Shown here: in pieces, positions 24,536 to 32,903 of the stretch | Layout of the letters: each line of letters starts with the position of its first letter | How positions within the stretch are numbered: position 1 is the stretch's first letter | Assembly (NCBI GenBank): GCA_024644725.1 | Contig: JAHEHE010000002.1 | Location: 1 to 64,000 of the forward strand | DNA: 64,000 nt | Direction of reading: 5' to 3' | DNA from: Flavobacteriaceae bacterium | GTDB taxonomy: Bacteria; Bacteroidota; Bacteroidia; Flavobacteriales; Flavobacteriaceae | The notes under the pieces: model-generated | The model's database searches: none | Told to the model about the DNA's origin: nothing | What the model saw: the letters and a program-made list of their open reading frames with translations, nothing else | Position numbers and translations under genes: made by a program

Positions 24536-26089
24536 ATGGGATTAGTGGCAACCGACTTCGGGATACAGGAAGTACTTGATGCATTAGGAGTAAAAGAAAT
24601 CAATCCGGGGACCTCGACAGGCTCTGAATGTTTTTCTAACGGGGAACTTATACCTTCCTATTCTCCGGTTGACGGGAAATTGATCGGCAAGGTCGTTTCC
24701 ACGAGTCAAGAGGATTACGAACGTGTCATGAAAACGGCTGAAGAGGCGTTTGAGCACTGGCGAACGATTCCCGCCCCTCAGCGAGGAGAAGTTGTAAGAC
24801 AGTTTGGAGAAAAGCTCAGAGAGCTCAAAGAACCATTAGGCAAACTCGTGTCTTATGAAATGGGCAAGAGCCTGCAGGAAGGTCTTGGTGAGGTGCAGGA
24901 AATGATTGATATATGTGATTTTGCAGTCGGCCTGTCCCGTCAATTGCACGGATTGACCATGCACAGCGAGAGACCCGGCCACAGAATGTATGAACAATAT
25001 CACCCGCTGGGAGTGGTTGGGATTATTTCCGCGTTCAATTTTCCGGTAGCCGTTTGGTCCTGGAACACAGCCCTGGCCTGGATCTGCGGAGACGTATGTG
25101 TCTGGAAACCCAGTGAGAAAGCCCCTCTTTGTGGAATTGCCTGTCAGAATATTGCGGCCACGGTCTTCAAATCCAATGGTTTGCCGGAAGGCATCAGCTC
25201 CCTGATCAATGGAGACTATCGCGTTGGGGAAATGATGACTACAGACAAGCGAATCCCACTTGTATCAGCCACGGGTTCGATTCGCATGGGAAAGATTGTG
25301 GCTCAGAAAGTCGCCGCGCGACTCGGTAAATCTCTGTTGGAGCTGGGTGGAAACAATGCAATCATTGTAACACCTGATGCAGATATCAAAATGACTGTTA
25401 TTGGAGCGGTCTTCGGGGCCGTGGGTACTGCCGGACAAAGGTGTACCTCAACCCGCAGACTCATTATACACGAAAGCATCTACGATCAGGTAAAAAACGC
25501 AGTGAAAGACGCCTATTCTCAAATTCGCATTGGGAACCCATTGGATGAGAACAATCACATGGGGCCACTGATCGACAAAGACGCTGTTGACATGTACGAA
25601 AAAGCCCTGGAGAGTGTCGTGGATCAGGGAGGATCTCTTTTGGTTGAGGGAGGCACGCTCAGTGGAGAGGGCTACGAAAGCGGTTGCTATGTTAAACCCG
25701 CCATTGCAGAGGCCGACAATAGCTTCCAGATCGTCCAGGATGAAACCTTTGCTCCCATCCTATACTTGCTCAAATACGAAGGAGAGGTCGAGAATGCCAT
25801 AGCCATACAAAATGGAGTGGTTCAGGGCCTTTCTTCAGCAATAATGACAAATAATCTCCGTGAAGCGGAACGATTCCTATCTGCAGCAGGATCGGATTGT
25901 GGAATCGCAAATGTGAACATTGGAACCTCGGGAGCCGAAATCGGAGGTGCTTTCGGTGGTGAAAAAGAAACCGGCGGAGGTCGGGAGTCAGGTTCCGACG
26001 CCTGGAAAATATATATGAGAAGGCAGACAAACACGATCAATTACACAACTGACCTTCCGCTAGCCCAGGGTATTAAATTCGATTTATAG
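24536..26089 (+). CDS. Aldehyde dehydrogenase, ALDH7 (alpha-aminoadipic semialdehyde dehydrogenase-like)
   Basis: A 517-residue NAD-dependent aldehyde dehydrogenase. The general-base glutamate is in LLELGGNN (about residue 269) and the catalytic cysteine in GQRCTSTRR (about residue 303). The extra N-terminal stretch, the motif SAFNFPVAVWSWN and the ending GGAFGGEKETGGGRESGSDAWKIYMRRQT fit the ALDH7/antiquitin branch, which oxidises alpha-aminoadipic semialdehyde in lysine breakdown. No other lysine-catabolic genes are adjacent, so the role is inferred from family only. It is a single-gene transcript followed by a strong GC-rich hairpin. Confidence 0.92.
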   Translation: MGLVATDFGIQEVLDALGVKEINPGTSTGSECFSNGELIPSYSPVDGKLIGKVVSTSQEDYERVMKTAEEAFEHWRTIPAPQRGEVVRQFGEKLRELKEPLGKLVSYEMGKSLQEGLGEVQEMIDICDFAVGLSRQLHGLTMHSERPGHRMYEQYHPLGVVGIISAFNFPVAVWSWNTALAWICGDVCVWKPSEKAPLCGIACQNIAATVFKSNGLPEGISSLINGDYRVGEMMTTDKRIPLVSATGSIRMGKIVAQKVAARLGKSLLELGGNNAIIVTPDADIKMTVIGAVFGAVGTAGQRCTSTRRLIIHESIYDQVKNAVKDAYSQIRIGNPLDENNHMGPLIDKDAVDMYEKALESVVDQGGSLLVEGGTLSGEGYESGCYVKPAIAEADNSFQIVQDETFAPILYLLKYEGEVENAIAIQNGVVQGLSSAIMTNNLREAERFLSAAGSDCGIANVNIGTSGAEIGGAFGGEKETGGGRESGSDAWKIYMRRQTNTINYTTDLPLAQGIKFDL

Positions 26090-26099
26090 CAAAAAAAAT

Positions 26100-26119
26100 C
26101 GCCCCGATTTCTCGGGGCG
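26100..26119. terminator. GC-rich hairpin after the ALDH7 gene
   Basis: An 8-bp stem CGCCCCGA/TCGGGGCG encloses a TTTC loop 10 bases after the ALDH7 stop codon. An A8 run precedes it, so the minus strand shows a stem followed by T8, a textbook terminator in that direction. On the plus strand no T run follows. It probably insulates or stabilises the 3' end of the ALDH7 message. Confidence 0.55.
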
Positions 26120-26124
26120 AAATC

Positions 26125-26144
26125 TGGTTGAAATAAATCAACCA
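26125..26144. repeat. Second inverted repeat after the ALDH7 gene
   Basis: TGGTTGA-aataaa-TCAACCA is a perfect 7-bp inverted repeat with a 6-base loop, five bases after the first hairpin. It may act with it as a double 3' structure. Confidence 0.45.
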
Positions 26145-26665
26145 AAATCAACTAACCAAACCTTATCTTTAACCTTGCGGTATATTTTTTTCCTTTATCC
26201 TTACAACGACTTCACATATGATTTGTTGTGTCGTAAACAGAAAAGAAATGTCTTTTCTAAATCTTCGTTCTAAACTGCTCTGGAAATTTTTCTGGGGATT
26301 CTCCTTCCGTCATGCAATCACGATTGCAAATTAACATCATTATTCAGGAAAACCTTCATAATCTATTGTTAAAATTTCCACTGTGAAATATTTGCCTTAA
26401 AGAACTTGTGTCGACTTTCGACGTTATTTTTAAAAACAACATTCGTGCCAAAAATTCGACTTAAAATCTAAAATAATGTTAATGTTATTTTTATTACACA
26501 GAGCTTTTGCGGCTCAGATATGCTCTTAGACGCTGAAAAGAACAGCTCCTTTCAAAACATTTCAAATGGCCCTGGGAAACAGATGAAATTTTTCACTCTT
26601 TTGCCATACGAATCCGGTGGTTGAATTCGTTATACAATAGAGTTTACTTCTTTTAAACTTGTGCT
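26145..26665. other. Gene-free AT-rich intergenic stretch
   Basis: This is the bulk of the largest non-coding gap in the window (26090-26665). It is clearly AT-rich, has no open frame of convincing length on either strand and no recognised RNA family. It contains near-matches to TAnnTTTG (for example TATCTTTA at 26164-26171), none of them exact. It must hold the promoter for the barrel protein at 26666 and could encode a small RNA. Confidence 0.5.
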
Positions 26666-27094
26666 ATGAAAAAATTATTTACAACCGTACTGGTATTGTC
26701 GGCATTCGCCACTTTGAATGCCCAGTCTTATGAGGGAAAAGGTGACAGCAAGTTGAATGTGGGCTATGAGATCTATGGCATCGGACCTGGGATCAAAGCG
26801 AGTTATGATTATGGTCTGAGTGATATGTGGTCTGTAGGTGCTGGCGCCAGCTACTACTTTGACAATGAAGAACAGGACTATTTCATCTATGCCCGAACCA
26901 ATCTTCACCTCGGCATTGTTTGGGATCTTCCCAGGCGGCTCGATCTCTATCCGGGAGTGGAGCTGGGATTCAAGTCAAGCAGTGAAGTCGGGTTCACAGG
27001 ATACCTGGGGGTTCGATATTGCATTACCAAAAAGATGAGCCTATTCGCAGAAATAGGCAATCACGGTGCGGCCGGAATCAGTTTCGATGTTTGA
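26666..27094 (+). CDS. Small secreted / outer-membrane beta-barrel protein
   Basis: A 142-residue protein with a clear signal peptide (MKKLFTTVLVLSAFATLNAQ). The mature part is made of alternating glycine- and aromatic-rich strands (NVGYEIYGIGPGIKASYDYG, WSVGAGASYYF, GYLGVRYCITKKMSLFAEIG), typical of small outer-membrane barrels of about eight strands. It resembles the uncharacterised barrel proteins abundant in Flavobacteriia. No function can be assigned. The convergent lipoprotein gene ends one base after its stop. Confidence 0.75.
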   Translation: MKKLFTTVLVLSAFATLNAQSYEGKGDSKLNVGYEIYGIGPGIKASYDYGLSDMWSVGAGASYYFDNEEQDYFIYARTNLHLGIVWDLPRRLDLYPGVELGFKSSSEVGFTGYLGVRYCITKKMSLFAEIGNHGAAGISFDV

Positions 27095-27589
27095 TCAGGG
27101 TCGGTACTGGGTTTCCAGTTTCTTTATACCCGTAACCTTGACGTAAGACTCAGCACCACTGACCGCATACATGATCACAGCTTCGTCTTTTTCGAGCTCA
27201 AAAGGTATGTTCTTTCCCGTCTTGGGGGGTGCATTGCCATACTCATCCAGCGGGTTGCTGCTCATGACCTTGTCCGGGGGAATGAATTCAGAAAATGTGG
27301 CCTCCAAAACAAAATCGTTCCCGCTGAATTGAGGAACTACTTCAAACTCCTTGTTCTGAAAGTAAATCTTTGAAAACGAAAGGTTCAGGGACGTTGTGAA
27401 ACCCGTTATTCTAATTGTAGTGCCACGTGTTCCCTGTTTGCCTCCCACCCATTGAAAATAGGTTTTTTCGTCAATTGAGAACGGTACTTTCTTCTGCACG
27501 ACACTTGTCTTGCATCCGGAACTCATAACCAATAGAAAAAAAGCGAAAAGTAGACTGGAAATCTTTAAAGATCTTTTGAGGTTTGACAT
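27095..27589 (-). CDS. Hypothetical lipoprotein
   Basis: A 164-residue exported protein starting MSNLKRSLKISSLLFAFF, with lipobox LVMSSGC (cysteine near residue 25). The mature part is beta-rich (GGKQGTRGTTIRITGF, FELEKDEAVIMYAVSGA) and I do not recognise the family. The open frame begins at 27628, but that overlaps the purF stop region; the ATG at 27589 gives a normal signal peptide 11 bases after purF. It is therefore probably the last gene of the pfkB-purF transcript. Confidence 0.7.
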   Translation of the reverse strand: MSNLKRSLKISSLLFAFFLLVMSSGCKTSVVQKKVPFSIDEKTYFQWVGGKQGTRGTTIRITGFTTSLNLSFSKIYFQNKEFEVVPQFSGNDFVLEATFSEFIPPDKVMSSNPLDEYGNAPPKTGKNIPFELEKDEAVIMYAVSGAESYVKVTGIKKLETQYRP

Positions 27590-27599
27590 GTCTGGTGGT

Positions 27600-29492
27600 T
27601 TAATAAGCCCTTTCCTTCTTGCCTTCATAGAAATTGATAAAGGCTCTGTTCACAACACGCATTCCTCCCGGGGTCGGAAAATTCCCTGTGAAATACCAGT
27701 CTCCTGTGTTTCCGGGACAAGCTTTGTGCAAATTCTCAATGGATTGAAAAATGATGTCTACTTCCGAGCTGATTTCATCGGTTTTCAGCATATCAGCAAT
27801 CTTGTCGGATATCTGATCTGCAGTGAAAGGCGCATAGAATTCTTTGACATAGTTTTCCGGTGACGGATTGTCTTCATTCGCTTTGCACTTCTCATAAACA
27901 TCATCGATCACATTGGATTGTCCCGTCTCCTTCAAAAGTTCAAGAGTGGCTTTAAAGGCAATAAACTCCTCAATTCGAGCCATGTCAATTCCGTAGCAGT
28001 CCGGGTAACGGATCTGGGGCGCAGAAGAGACCACTATGATTTTTTTAGGCCCCAAACGGTCGAGAATCTTAATGATGCTCTTCTTCAAGGTGGTCCCTCT
28101 GACAATGCTGTCGTCGATGATGACAAGATTGTCTGTTGATTTTACAACCCCATAGGTTACGTCATACACGTGAGCCACCAGGTCATCCCTGCTTTGGTCG
28201 TCAGCTATGAACGTTCTCAATTTCGCATCTTTGATGGCAATCTTTTCGATCCTCGGGCGTACAGACAAAATTTCATTGACCCGCTCAGCCGAAATGTTTC
28301 GGTTCCCTGTCAGTATGGTGCTGACTTTATGCTGATTCAGGTACTCCTCCGCTGCTTCCGTAATGCCGAAAAAAGACGTTTCGGCCGTATTTGGGATGTA
28401 AGAGAACACTGTGTTTTTGATGTCATGATCAATATGTTCCAAAACCTTCGGGAAAATGTACTTCCCGAGCATTTTTCTTTCGTGGTAGATCGAAGCGTCA
28501 CTGCCACGTGAGAAATAAATTCTTTCGAAGGAACAGGCTTTCAAGGGCAATTGGTCCATGACCTGCTCCATGGATACCTTGCCGTCCTTCTTGATGATCA
28601 AGGCATGTGCCCGCTCAATCTCTTGAATTTTATCGATGTCCACGTTGAATACCGTCTGGATCACAGGTCTTTCGGAAGCCACCACGACCACTTCGTCATC
28701 CTGATAGTAAAAAGCCGGTCTTATGCCAGACGGGTCACGAAGTACAAATGCGTCCCCGTGTCCAATGAGTCCGGCCATGGCATAACCTCCATCCCAGTTT
28801 TTGGAAGCTCTTCGCAATATCTTCTGGATATTGAGCTCCTTGGCGATCAGAGGCGATGCCTCTTTCTTGGTAATGCCTTTCTGCTTGAACTTGTAGTAAA
28901 GATCCAGTACTTCGTCATCGAGAAAATGACCAATTTTCTCCATAACAGTTACCGTATCGGTGTTTTCCTTCGGATGCTGGCCCAATTCGATGAGCTCCTT
29001 GAGAAGGTCTCCGGAATTGGTCATGTTGAAGTTCCCGGCCACGATCAGGTTCTTGTGCTTCCAGTTGTTTTGTCGCAAAAAAGGGTGTACGCTCTCCAGG
29101 CTGTTCTTGCCAAATGTGCCGTATCGCACGTGACCCAGATAAACGTTGCCCAGGTAGGGCAAATTCTCCTGTTGCCAAACGAGATCTTCTTTACGGTCGG
29201 GATTATTCTTTATCACGCCCCGGATCCTTTTATTGATTTTCGCAAAAATGTCCTGGATCGGTTGTTGGTTGTTTGACCTGACTCGGCTGATATATCGGGT
29301 TCCCGGTTTGGTATCAAACTTGATGCTCGCGAATCCCGCTCCATCTTGCCCGCGGTTATGCTGCTTTTCCATGAGCAGGTACATCTTATTGATGCCGTAG
29401 AATGCCGTGCCGTACTTTTCCTTGTAGAATTCCAAAGGCTTGAGCAGCCTCACCATGGCTATTCCACATTCATGTTTGATTGCATCACTCAT
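27600..29492 (-). CDS. purF: Amidophosphoribosyltransferase-like protein (long PurF)
   Basis: A 630-residue glutamine-PRPP amidotransferase homologue. The N-terminal Ntn glutamine amidotransferase domain has the nucleophile cysteine in HECGIAM at residue 9, so an eight-residue propeptide would have to be removed. GQDGAGFASIKF and LGHVRYGTFG are conserved. The C-terminal phosphoribosyltransferase domain has the PRPP motif VIIDDSIVRGTTLKK. It is about 130-160 residues longer than E. coli PurF, with insertions in both domains and a C-terminal extension, as in the long form of Bacteroidota. It catalyses, or is derived from, the first step of purine synthesis. It sits 14 bases after a PfkB kinase gene. 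Confidence 0.88.
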   Translation of the reverse strand: MSDAIKHECGIAMVRLLKPLEFYKEKYGTAFYGINKMYLLMEKQHNRGQDGAGFASIKFDTKPGTRYISRVRSNNQQPIQDIFAKINKRIRGVIKNNPDRKEDLVWQQENLPYLGNVYLGHVRYGTFGKNSLESVHPFLRQNNWKHKNLIVAGNFNMTNSGDLLKELIELGQHPKENTDTVTVMEKIGHFLDDEVLDLYYKFKQKGITKKEASPLIAKELNIQKILRRASKNWDGGYAMAGLIGHGDAFVLRDPSGIRPAFYYQDDEVVVVASERPVIQTVFNVDIDKIQEIERAHALIIKKDGKVSMEQVMDQLPLKACSFERIYFSRGSDASIYHERKMLGKYIFPKVLEHIDHDIKNTVFSYIPNTAETSFFGITEAAEEYLNQHKVSTILTGNRNISAERVNEILSVRPRIEKIAIKDAKLRTFIADDQSRDDLVAHVYDVTYGVVKSTDNLVIIDDSIVRGTTLKKSIIKILDRLGPKKIIVVSSAPQIRYPDCYGIDMARIEEFIAFKATLELLKETGQSNVIDDVYEKCKANEDNPSPENYVKEFYAPFTADQISDKIADMLKTDEISSEVDIIFQSIENLHKACPGNTGDWYFTGNFPTPGGMRVVNRAFINFYEGKKERAY

Positions 29493-29506
29493 CGCCCTTG
29501 TACTTG

Positions 29507-30436
29507 TTATTGGGTTAGTTCGATTTCAAACTGAGTCAGCTGTTTGAACTGCTTCAGCCGTTTCCTTACTTCTTCCCGGCTCAGGTTGAGCATTCGCTCC
29601 ACTCCGAATCTCTCTACGCAGAAAGAGGCAAAATTGGAGCCGTAAATTACGGCTCTTTTCATATTGTCAAACGAAATGTCATTTGTGCTGGCAAGATAGC
29701 CTATGAATCCCCCTGCAAAGGTGTCTCCTGCACCCGTTGGATCGAAAACCTCCTCGAGGGGCAGTGCCGGGGCAAAGAAAACGTCTCCGTTATTGAAAAG
29801 CAGAGCTCCGTGCTCTCCTTTTTTGATTACCACGTACTTCGGCCCCATCTGGTGAATCTTTTCAGCGGCTTTCAAGAGGGAATACTCTCCACTCAGCTGC
29901 CTCGCCTCTTCATCGTTGATCGTGATGACGTCTACTTTTCCTACGACCTTGGCCAACTGTTCAGGAGTATTGTCCATCCAAAAATTCATGGTATCCAGAA
30001 CAACCAGCTTCGGGCGCTCCGGAATCTGTTCGATCACGGCCATCTGAACATCGGGATGTAGATTTCCCAGCATCAGGAAATCACAATCGATGAATTTTTC
30101 AGGGACCATAGGATTGAAGTCTGCCAATACGTTAAGGTCGGTGACAAGAGTTTCCCGGTCATTGAGGTTGTAATCGTACTTTCCCTTCCAGTAAAATGTC
30201 TTGCCTTCTTCCTGGATGTCAATCCCGGAGATGTCGATATTTCTCTCTTTGAAAATGTCCAGGTAAGCTTTCGGAAAATCTCCTCCGATCACCGAAATGA
30301 TCCCCGATTCGGTGTTGAAATGTGAGGCCGACAAGCCGATGAAAGTTGCGGCTCCCCCAAGAATGCGGTCTGATTTCCCAAAGGGGGTTTCGATGTCGTC
30401 AAAAGCAACGGTTCCAACGATCAAAAGATTTCCCAT
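29507..30436 (-). CDS. PfkB-family carbohydrate/nucleoside kinase
   Basis: A 309-residue cytoplasmic kinase of the ribokinase superfamily. The N-terminal substrate-binding GGAATFIGLSASHF and the C-terminal ATP/catalytic signature FDPTGAGDTFAGGFIGYL, with its base aspartate, are intact. Its position directly upstream of purF suggests a purine-related substrate (ribose or a nucleoside), but PfkB substrate choice cannot be read safely from sequence. It is divergent from sufE, with 44 bases between start codons. Confidence 0.88.
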   Translation of the reverse strand: MGNLLIVGTVAFDDIETPFGKSDRILGGAATFIGLSASHFNTESGIISVIGGDFPKAYLDIFKERNIDISGIDIQEEGKTFYWKGKYDYNLNDRETLVTDLNVLADFNPMVPEKFIDCDFLMLGNLHPDVQMAVIEQIPERPKLVVLDTMNFWMDNTPEQLAKVVGKVDVITINDEEARQLSGEYSLLKAAEKIHQMGPKYVVIKKGEHGALLFNNGDVFFAPALPLEEVFDPTGAGDTFAGGFIGYLASTNDISFDNMKRAVIYGSNFASFCVERFGVERMLNLSREEVRKRLKQFKQLTQFEIELTQ

Positions 30437-30454
30437 GAGGTCACATTTATTGGT

Positions 30455-30462
30455 TATTTTTG
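30455..30462 (+). promoter_or_regulatory. -7 element for sufE
   Basis: TATTTTTG lies 18 bases before the sufE ATG at 30481, in the short divergent gap with the PfkB kinase gene. Confidence 0.55.
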
Positions 30463-30480
30463 CAAAAATAAGTTTAAAAA

Positions 30481-30903
30481 ATGAGTATTAAGGATATACA
30501 GGAAGAAATTATCGAGGAGTTCGACATGTTCGAAGACTGGATGCAACGGTACGAATACATCATAGAATCAGGGAAATCACTTCAACAAATCGATCCAAAA
30601 TTCAAGACAGACGACGCCCTGATCAAGGGCTGCCAATCCCAGGTATGGCTCCATGGAGATTTCGAGGATGGAAAACTTTCATTCACCGCCGACAGCGACG
30701 CCATACTGACCAAAGGGATCATTTCACTTTTGCTGCGCGTCTATTCGGGTCAAAACCCCAAAGACATATTGGAGGCCGAACCGTTTTTTATCGACGAGAT
30801 CGGATTGAAAGAACATCTTTCTCCAACCCGGGCCAACGGATTGTTGTCTATGGTCAAGCAGATCAAGTTACTGGCTCTGGCCCACCAGGCAAAGGCAGGC
30901 TGA
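30481..30903 (+). CDS. sufE: Cysteine desulfuration protein SufE
   Basis: A 140-residue SufE-family protein, which accepts persulfide sulfur from the SufS cysteine desulfurase and passes it to SufB for Fe-S assembly. The acceptor cysteine is in LIKGCQSQVWL (about residue 52), and the C-terminal helix LSPTRANGLLSMVKQI is conserved. It is followed by DUF59, DUF2480 and DUF3078 genes, the order seen at the end of flavobacterial suf clusters, but sufBCDS are not in this window. The ATG follows a good -7 element. Confidence 0.93.
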   Translation: MSIKDIQEEIIEEFDMFEDWMQRYEYIIESGKSLQQIDPKFKTDDALIKGCQSQVWLHGDFEDGKLSFTADSDAILTKGIISLLLRVYSGQNPKDILEAEPFFIDEIGLKEHLSPTRANGLLSMVKQIKLLALAHQAKAG

Positions 30904-30935
30904 GAATTATGTTGATTAAGGGGATTCTGATGCAT

Positions 30936-30966
30936 TTTGACAGTACGATCGATTCACTTATCTTTG
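30936..30966 (+). promoter_or_regulatory. Complete -33/-7 promoter for the DUF59 gene
   Basis: TTTG (30936-30939), a 19-base spacer and TATCTTTG (30959-30966) give both elements of the Bacteroidota sigma-ABfr promoter at the expected spacing. This is the clearest promoter in the window and implies that the DUF59 gene has its own start site besides any read-through from sufE. Confidence 0.65.
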
Positions 30967-30993
30967 CTCTTATTTAGAATCATTTTAAAAAAG

Positions 30994-31314
30994 ATGGACG
31001 AAAAAATAAAGGAAGATTTGGGCGAGAAGATCGTGGAGATCATCAAGACGATTTACGATCCGGAAATTCCTGTCGACATATATGAGCTGGGACTGATTTA
31101 CGACGTTTTTGTCAATGAAAACATGGACGTTAAGATTCTCATGACTCTTACTTCCCCTAACTGCCCGGTTGCTGAAACTTTACCCATGGAAGTTGAAGAG
31201 AAGATACGATCCATTGAAGAGGTGAAAAGTGCAGAGGTGGAGATCACCTTTGATCCTTCGTGGTCGCAGGATATGATGAGCGAAGAAGCCAAACTCGAAC
31301 TGGGCTTTCTGTAA
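30994..31314 (+). CDS. SUF-associated DUF59/MIP18 family protein (SufT-like)
   Basis: A 106-residue protein of the DUF59 (MIP18/PaaD) family, which helps mature Fe-S proteins. Family features are TIYDPEIPVDIYELGLIYDV, the single conserved cysteine in TSPNCPVAETLP, and VEITFDPSWSQDMMSEEAKLEL at the end. The start ATG at 30994 is chosen because the upstream in-frame codons overlap the promoter at 30936-30966. Placed between sufE and a DUF2480 gene. Confidence 0.9.
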   Translation: MDEKIKEDLGEKIVEIIKTIYDPEIPVDIYELGLIYDVFVNENMDVKILMTLTSPNCPVAETLPMEVEEKIRSIEEVKSAEVEITFDPSWSQDMMSEEAKLELGFL

Positions 31315-31325
31315 AACATTCAAAC

Positions 31326-31841
31326 ATGGCTGGAGAAATTGTGAACAGAGTGGCAGCCAGCAAGCTGATTACCATTGACCTTGAAGACTTCTACCCTCCC
31401 GGAGAACGGGTTGCGATTGATCTCAAAGACTGGTTGCACGAGGGTCTTGTCCTCAGGGAAAAGGACTTCAGAAATGCGGTACAAGCCCATGACTGGTCGG
31501 CCTATCAAGGAAAATATGCTGCCGTTCTTTGTTCGACTGATGCCATTATTCCATCCTGGGCCTATTTGCTCGTAACGATTTCGCTTGCTCCCTATGCCAA
31601 GAAGGTAGTAATTGGTTCGCTCGAACTATTGGAATCCCATCTCTACGAAGCGATCATAGATTCTCTTCCGCTGGACCCATACAAAGATCGCCCCGTAATC
31701 ATCAAGGGATGCTCAGAAAAAAACATTCCCGAAACTGCTTATGCCTCGCTCGTCTCACGTCTGTTGCCCGTAGTGGGCTCCCTGATGTACGGTGAAGCTT
31801 GCTCAAGCGTTCCTCTGCACAAGAAAAAGAAGTCACAATAG
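31326..31841 (+). CDS. DUF2480 family protein
   Basis: A 171-residue cytoplasmic protein starting MAGEIVNRVAASKLITIDLE. It matches the DUF2480 family of Bacteroidota, with LEDFYPPGERVAIDLKDWL, DAIIPSWAYLLV and the C-terminal cysteine motif IIKGCSEKNIPETAY. It regularly follows SUF genes, and a role in Fe-S metabolism is inferred from that. A longer open frame begins at 31260 but would overlap the DUF59 gene; the ATG at 31326 lies 11 bases after that gene. Confidence 0.85.
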   Translation: MAGEIVNRVAASKLITIDLEDFYPPGERVAIDLKDWLHEGLVLREKDFRNAVQAHDWSAYQGKYAAVLCSTDAIIPSWAYLLVTISLAPYAKKVVIGSLELLESHLYEAIIDSLPLDPYKDRPVIIKGCSEKNIPETAYASLVSRLLPVVGSLMYGEACSSVPLHKKKKSQ

Positions 31842-31866
31842 AGTTCACTTAATTTACTGAATTGCT

Positions 31867-31874
31867 TATTTTTG
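31867..31874 (+). promoter_or_regulatory. -7 element for the DUF3078 gene
   Basis: TATTTTTG lies 29 bases before the ATG at 31904. Confidence 0.55.
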
Positions 31875-31903
31875 CGGCTCTAACATTCAATACTTAATCC
31901 CCT

Positions 31904-32827
31904 ATGAAACGTATTTTGTTATTTATGCTCCTGATCCTTGGCACCTCATTGTCGGAGGCGCAGACCAAAGAGGAGCTCGAAGCACTTAAAGCGGAAAAAC
32001 AAGACTCTATAGATGCTCTGACATCCAAAGTTGACGCCTTGCAAGCTGAAATCGACGCCCTGCCCGGTTGGAGACTTCGGGCCACCGGAACAATCGGAGG
32101 AAGTGTATCTGGATTCAATAACTGGTATGCAAAAGACAAACCCAATGCATCGGTAGGCAACTTCGGAGTCAACGTCTTTGGTTTTGCCGATCTGATTGAG
32201 GACAAGTTCTTTTGGAAGAATGCCATGAACATCAACATCGGTTGGGTTAAATTCGATGACAGGGATGACGATACTGACAGCGACAACTATGAGGTGGCCA
32301 ATGACATCTTCAACCTCTCGTCTCTTTACGGGCGGAAGTTGAGTGATAAATTCGCGATTTCAGGTTTGATGGAATATCGATCGACCCTGGTCAACAACTT
32401 CAACAATCCGGGCTTTCTCGATCTCGGTGTCGGTGGTACCTGGACCCCGTTGAGCGAACTTGTCGTGGTGATTCATCCGGCGAACTACAACTTTGTTTTC
32501 AGTGACGGAGATTCCCAATATGACTCCTCCTTTGGTGCAAAGGTCGTAGCAGACTACACGAAAAAATTTGGGGGCCTCAACGTCAAGTCAAACCTATCGG
32601 TTTTCTTAAGCTATGAGGGGTCTGAGCTGTCCAATTACACCTGGACCAACTCTTTTAGCTACACAATATGGAAATCCTTGGGAATCGGATTTGATTTTGG
32701 TTTGAGAAAGAACCACCAGGAAGCGCTTAATTTTGCGCTGACCGATGATCCGGATGCGACATTTGACACGGTTGACAACGACCTGCAGTCCTTTTGGCTC
32801 CTGGGTCTGAACATCAACCTCGATTAA
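31904..32827 (+). CDS. DUF3078 outer-membrane protein with coiled coil
   Basis: A 307-residue exported protein with a signal peptide (about 1-19, ending LSEAQ). A short coiled coil (about 20-52, KEELEALKAEKQDSIDALTS) precedes a beta-barrel-like domain of alternating aromatic strands (FFWKNAMNINIGWVKF, SLYGRKLSDKFAISGLMEY, FGLRKNHQEALNF). It matches DUF3078, a Bacteroidota family of unknown function often found downstream of DUF2480 and SUF genes. The coiled coil before a barrel is reminiscent of trimeric or peptidoglycan-contacting porins. Confidence 0.82.
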   Translation: MKRILLFMLLILGTSLSEAQTKEELEALKAEKQDSIDALTSKVDALQAEIDALPGWRLRATGTIGGSVSGFNNWYAKDKPNASVGNFGVNVFGFADLIEDKFFWKNAMNINIGWVKFDDRDDDTDSDNYEVANDIFNLSSLYGRKLSDKFAISGLMEYRSTLVNNFNNPGFLDLGVGGTWTPLSELVVVIHPANYNFVFSDGDSQYDSSFGAKVVADYTKKFGGLNVKSNLSVFLSYEGSELSNYTWTNSFSYTIWKSLGIGFDFGLRKNHQEALNFALTDDPDATFDTVDNDLQSFWLLGLNINLD

Positions 32828-32870
32828 GTCCTTTCGGAAACGGACTTCGCACCATAGCCCGAAAAAGGAA

Positions 32871-32878
32871 TATTTTTG
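32871..32878 (+). promoter_or_regulatory. -7 element for the CNNM/HlyC-like gene
   Basis: TATTTTTG lies 25 bases before the ATG at 32904. Confidence 0.55.
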
Positions 32879-32903
32879 ATACTTTAGCCCTAACACAGTG
32901 CCT

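Noticed and set aside
26218..26334. 38-codon small open frame in the long intergenic region
   Set aside because: No ribosome site, conserved motif or matching promoter (nearest -7-like element has a mismatch); such a length is expected by chance in AT-rich DNA.
28551..29276. 241-codon plus-strand open frame
   Set aside because: Antisense shadow of purF, with composition of a complement frame and no recognisable motif.
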